Shown here piece by piece: positions 5,668 to 8,070 of a stretch of DNA of 8,070 nt (its first letter is position 1; every line of letters starts with the position of its first letter). The position numbers and the translations under genes are program-made. The stretch covers positions 1 through 8,070 of the forward strand of contig JAEUMC010000377.1 in NCBI GenBank assembly GCA_016793415.1. The letters run 5' to 3'. This DNA is from Devosia sp. GTDB lineage: Bacteria > Pseudomonadota > Alphaproteobacteria > Rhizobiales > Devosiaceae. The notes under the pieces were generated by a model. That model saw only the letters and a program-made list of their open reading frames with translations. It did no database searches and had not been told where the DNA came from.

Positions 5668-5819
5668 CCCTCTCCCCTGAGGGGAGAGGGTAGTGCAGCT
5701 AGGACCGAAGGTCCGTAGCGGAACTAGGGTGAGGGGTTCAGCTTCTCACCGAGCGCGTATTGCGCCGCTTCACCCCTCAACCGGCGCTTCGCGCCACCTT
5801 CTCCCCTCAGGGGAGAAGG
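5668..5819. repeat. Nested palindromic intergenic repeat, copy 3
   Basis: Two self-complementary ends frame the element. The left is ccctctcccct-g-aggggagaggg (5668-5690) and the right is ccttctcccct-c-aggggagaagg (5797-5819), which also pair with each other with few mismatches. Between them, tgaggggt (5730-5737) pairs with acccctca (5772-5779). The design (G/C-rich terminal palindromes, 'gcagctagg', inner inverted pair) matches copies 1 and 2, but the sequence has diverged into a ctcccctgagggg subtype. It fills the gap between the convergent 69-residue protein gene and the kinase gene, as copy 2 does for its convergent pair. No gene is seen in the gap. Confidence 0.82.
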
Positions 5820-5845
5820 GAGAACCGGGTCTGTCGGCGACTACC

Positions 5846-7213
5846 TTAGCCCCCCACCAGCTTCCGCCATGCCGCGGCATAGCTCGCCGCCGCAGCATCA
5901 CCATCCACCAGCACCGTCTCATGCCCATCGGGCAGCGGCCGATCCATGCGCGCCAGCAGCGCGGCACCGATCGAGGTGCCGGTGGCGCTCCGTTTCACCG
6001 GCTCAACCGGTCGCCCGGTGGCCGCTGCCAGCATCCTGAGATAGAGCGCGTTGCCGGCGAACGGGCCCTCGACCACGGTGTGGTTCTCGGCGCCGGTCAG
6101 ATGCAGGCATTCGGCCGTCATCATGGCGAGATAGAACGAGGTCACCACGTAGACCTCGTCATCGCTGAGGCTCTCGCGCGGCCAGCTCCACTGCGCCTGC
6201 CGGTTGGGGAACGGGCCGGAGCCCTGCACCACCGACGGCGTCAGCAGGATCGTCTCGCCCAGCACCCGCTCGATGGTCTCGGCCGACGGTTCGCGCGGCG
6301 TGGTCAGCATCTCGAATTCGCGTCCGCCCATGAAGCGGGCGGAGGGCACCGGGCGGCCCAGCGCATCGATATTGGCGAGGCAATCGCGCTTGAGGTCGAG
6401 ATTGTCGATATCGCCGCCAGGCGAGGCGACGATCACCCAGGTGCCGGTCGACACCAAGCCGAAGGGCGGATCGCGCTCGAGGATGTGCGGCAGCAGCGAG
6501 GCGTTGGAATCGTGGATGCCGGAGTAAACCGGCAGCGGGCGTTTCAGCCCCAATGCCGCCGTCACCTCAGGCAGCGTCACCCCGAGCACATCGGAGGCGG
6601 GGCGGACTTCGGCGAACTTGTCGAGCCAGCCCTGTTTCATCACCAGCGACGAATAGAGGTTGGTGCTGAAATCCCAGAGGTCCGTGTGGCAGCCGAGCGA
6701 GGTGATTTCCTCGGCGGCGACGCCGGTCAGCCGGAACGACCAGTATTGCGGGTAGGTCAGAATCCAGCGGGTGCCGGCGAACTCGGCGGGGAAGGCACGG
6801 GCCTGCCAGAACAGCTGTGCACCGACATTGAGCCCGCCAGGCAGGCGCGGGGTAAAGCTCTCTGAGAAATCCGGCCGGGCCCGATCGTACTCGTCCCAAT
6901 ACTGGTCGGGGCCGGCAAACTCGTAGTCGAGCACCGGCAGCGACAGCGCGCCATCGGCATCGATCAGCGCCGCCGAGGCGCCGTGCGTGGTGACGCTGAT
7001 GGCATCGAGCGGGAACTCGGCGTTGAGCTCGCGCAGCGCGCCGATGGCAAAGTCCCACAGGCCGTCGATGTCGAAATGCGGATACTTGCCGTCGCGCAGC
7101 ACGGTGTTGGGGCGTTTGCGCACCGCAATCTCGGTGCGGCTGTCGAGGTCGACCACCGCCACCTTGGCGTTGGATTTTCCGATATCGATGACCCCGACAG
7201 TGCGGACGGTCAT
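5846..7213 (-). CDS. rhaK: FGGY-family sugar kinase, RhaK-like
   Basis: This 455-residue cytosolic kinase should phosphorylate a sugar or ketose with ATP. The N-terminal FGGY domain starts with the phosphate loop VIDIGKSNAKV (8-18) and runs to about 225. The probable catalytic base is Asp235 in GIHDSNAS. The C-terminal domain holds STGTW (255-259), a VEGPFAGNALYLRMLAA stretch (381-397) and the adenosine-site GTSIGAALLA (412-421). Length is normal. FDIDGLW, TYPQYW and SLGCHTDLWDFS fit the rhizobial RhaK group better than E. coli RhaB; a fuculokinase-like label is the main alternative. The ATG overlaps the permease stop as ATGA (7210-7213), so translation is coupled. In Rhizobium leguminosarum the corresponding kinase is needed for rhamnose uptake through the ABC transporter, which suits this adjacency. 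FGGY kinase is near certain; rhamnose is inferred. Confidence 0.8.
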   Translation of the reverse strand: MTVRTVGVIDIGKSNAKVAVVDLDSRTEIAVRKRPNTVLRDGKYPHFDIDGLWDFAIGALRELNAEFPLDAISVTTHGASAALIDADGALSLPVLDYEFAGPDQYWDEYDRARPDFSESFTPRLPGGLNVGAQLFWQARAFPAEFAGTRWILTYPQYWSFRLTGVAAEEITSLGCHTDLWDFSTNLYSSLVMKQGWLDKFAEVRPASDVLGVTLPEVTAALGLKRPLPVYSGIHDSNASLLPHILERDPPFGLVSTGTWVIVASPGGDIDNLDLKRDCLANIDALGRPVPSARFMGGREFEMLTTPREPSAETIERVLGETILLTPSVVQGSGPFPNRQAQWSWPRESLSDDEVYVVTSFYLAMMTAECLHLTGAENHTVVEGPFAGNALYLRMLAAATGRPVEPVKRSATGTSIGAALLARMDRPLPDGHETVLVDGDAAAASYAAAWRKLVGG

Positions 7214-8070
7214 TTTCTGGCCATGCGGTAGACGATGGGCAGGGCGATCACCACGACCAACAGCAGTCCGATGAAGATCGACATGACGATACCCGGTACG
7301 TTCAGCAGCCCCAGCCCGAAGGTGACGAGGCCCATGATGAAGGCAGCGATCACCACGCCGATGATCGAGCCGGCGCCGCCGAGGATGGAGACGCCGCCCA
7401 GCACAACCATGGTGATGGCTTCGAGTTCCCAGCCCTGGGCGATCGCCGGGCGGGTGGAGCCGAGGCGGCTGGTGAGCAGCACCGCGGCAATGCCCGACAT
7501 CAGGCCGGTGAGGCAGAACAGCACGAACTTCACGCGGGCAACGCGCACGCCGGAGAAGCGGGCGGCCGTCTCGTTGTTGCCGATGGCGAAGATGCGGCGG
7601 CCGAAATTGGTACGGTGCAGCACGAACCAGTAGATCAGCGCGGCGACGAGAAAGAGCGCCAGCTCGAACGAGATCACCCAGAACACGTAGCCCTGGCCGA
7701 AGAAGCCGAAATCCTTGGGGTAACCCTTGAACACGCCGTCGCCGAGGATAATGAAGCTCAGCCCGCGGAACAGGCTCATCGTGCCGATGGTGACGACGAT
7801 CGAGGGCAGCTTCAGCCCGGTGACGAGGACGCCATTGAAGGCGCCGCAGACCAGCCCGGTGCCGATGCCGATGGCGACCAGCGTCGGGGTATCGGCGCCA
7901 TATTGCACGGCGAGGCCCATCAGCGTCGAAGCGAGCGCAATGATCGAGGCCACCGACAGGTCGATCTCGCCGGCGATGATCAACAGCGCCATGGCGAGGG
8001 CGATCAGCGCCTTCTCGGTGAAGTTGAAGGTGAGATCCGACAGGCTCCAGGCGTTGAGGAAGTAGGGCGA
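7210..8070 (-). CDS. rhaQ: Sugar ABC transporter permease, RhaQ-like, 5'-truncated
   Basis: This is an inner-membrane permease of the RbsC/BPD_transp_2 type, which forms the channel of a sugar importer with a binding protein and a double-domain ATPase. The frame is open to the right edge. The 26 codons before the internal Met at 7992 read SPYFLNAWSLSDLTFNF and onward, so the N-terminus with its first membrane segments is missing; 286 residues are visible. Hydrophobic segments include ALIALAMALLIIAG, FELALFLVAALIYWFVL, VKFVLFCLTGLMSGIAAVLL and IVMSIFIGLLLVVVIALPIVY. Family marks are AGEIDLSV, LVCGAFNGVLVTGLKLPSIV, LHRTNFGRRIFAIGNNETAARFSG, SRLGSTRPAIAQGWELEAI and VVLGGVSILGGAGSI. The phrasing is close to rhizobial rhamnose permease RhaQ as I remember it; other pentose/hexose permeases are possible. 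It ends with MARK and an ATGA overlap into the kinase gene, so both belong to one operon. Confidence 0.85.
   Translation of the reverse strand, partial: SPYFLNAWSLSDLTFNFTEKALIALAMALLIIAGEIDLSVASIIALASTLMGLAVQYGADTPTLVAIGIGTGLVCGAFNGVLVTGLKLPSIVVTIGTMSLFRGLSFIILGDGVFKGYPKDFGFFGQGYVFWVISFELALFLVAALIYWFVLHRTNFGRRIFAIGNNETAARFSGVRVARVKFVLFCLTGLMSGIAAVLLTSRLGSTRPAIAQGWELEAITMVVLGGVSILGGAGSIIGVVIAAFIMGLVTFGLGLLNVPGIVMSIFIGLLLVVVIALPIVYRMARK

Noticed and set aside
5693..6865. Long plus-strand open frame over the FGGY kinase gene
   Set aside because: It starts within palindromic repeat copy 3 and is antisense to well-conserved kinase motifs; low-complexity translation.

Overview
The window is GC-rich, densely coded chromosomal DNA that looks alphaproteobacterial, most likely Hyphomicrobiales (a Devosia- or Mesorhizobium-like relative). 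This rests on codon use, on the rhizobial style of the FGGY kinase and sugar ABC permease, and on intergenic palindromes of the 'ccctccccacaaggggg...gcgaagctgggtgggggtg' kind that I associate with that order. No sequence search could be run, so the lineage is an inference.

Left to right: (1) a 5'-truncated uup-type ABC-F ATPase gene (+). (2) A nested palindromic intergenic repeat, then a compact promoter, a LacI-type operator candidate and an aldo/keto reductase gene (+). (3) A second palindromic repeat in the gap between this gene and a convergent LacI-family regulator gene (-), which has to start at TTG. (4) A divergent control region holding a second LacI-type operator candidate and an apparently leaderless promoter for an ASCH-domain plus winged-helix protein (+). 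(5) About 430 bases with no firm gene. This stretch holds a well-positioned 30-codon reading frame, a large nested hairpin and an alternative pairing that would mask the ribosome-binding site of the next gene, which encodes an unknown 69-residue protein (+). (6) A third palindromic repeat in another convergent gap. (7) The end of a minus-strand sugar operon: an FGGY kinase preceded, with a 4-base ATGA overlap, by an RbsC/RhaQ-like permease that runs off the right edge.

Functionally, the right part is the distal end of a sugar import and phosphorylation operon, most like the rhizobial L-rhamnose operon (rhaQ-rhaK). The centre is a small regulatory neighbourhood in which the LacI protein may control itself and the aldo/keto reductase gene; both have palindromes with a central CG and a shared AA-x-CGATT core. 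The left part is housekeeping (Uup, ribosome/DNA-associated ATPase). The most unusual element is the leader of the 69-residue protein gene, where the stop region of the small upstream frame can pair either into a hairpin or with the downstream Shine-Dalgarno sequence, as in a translational attenuator.
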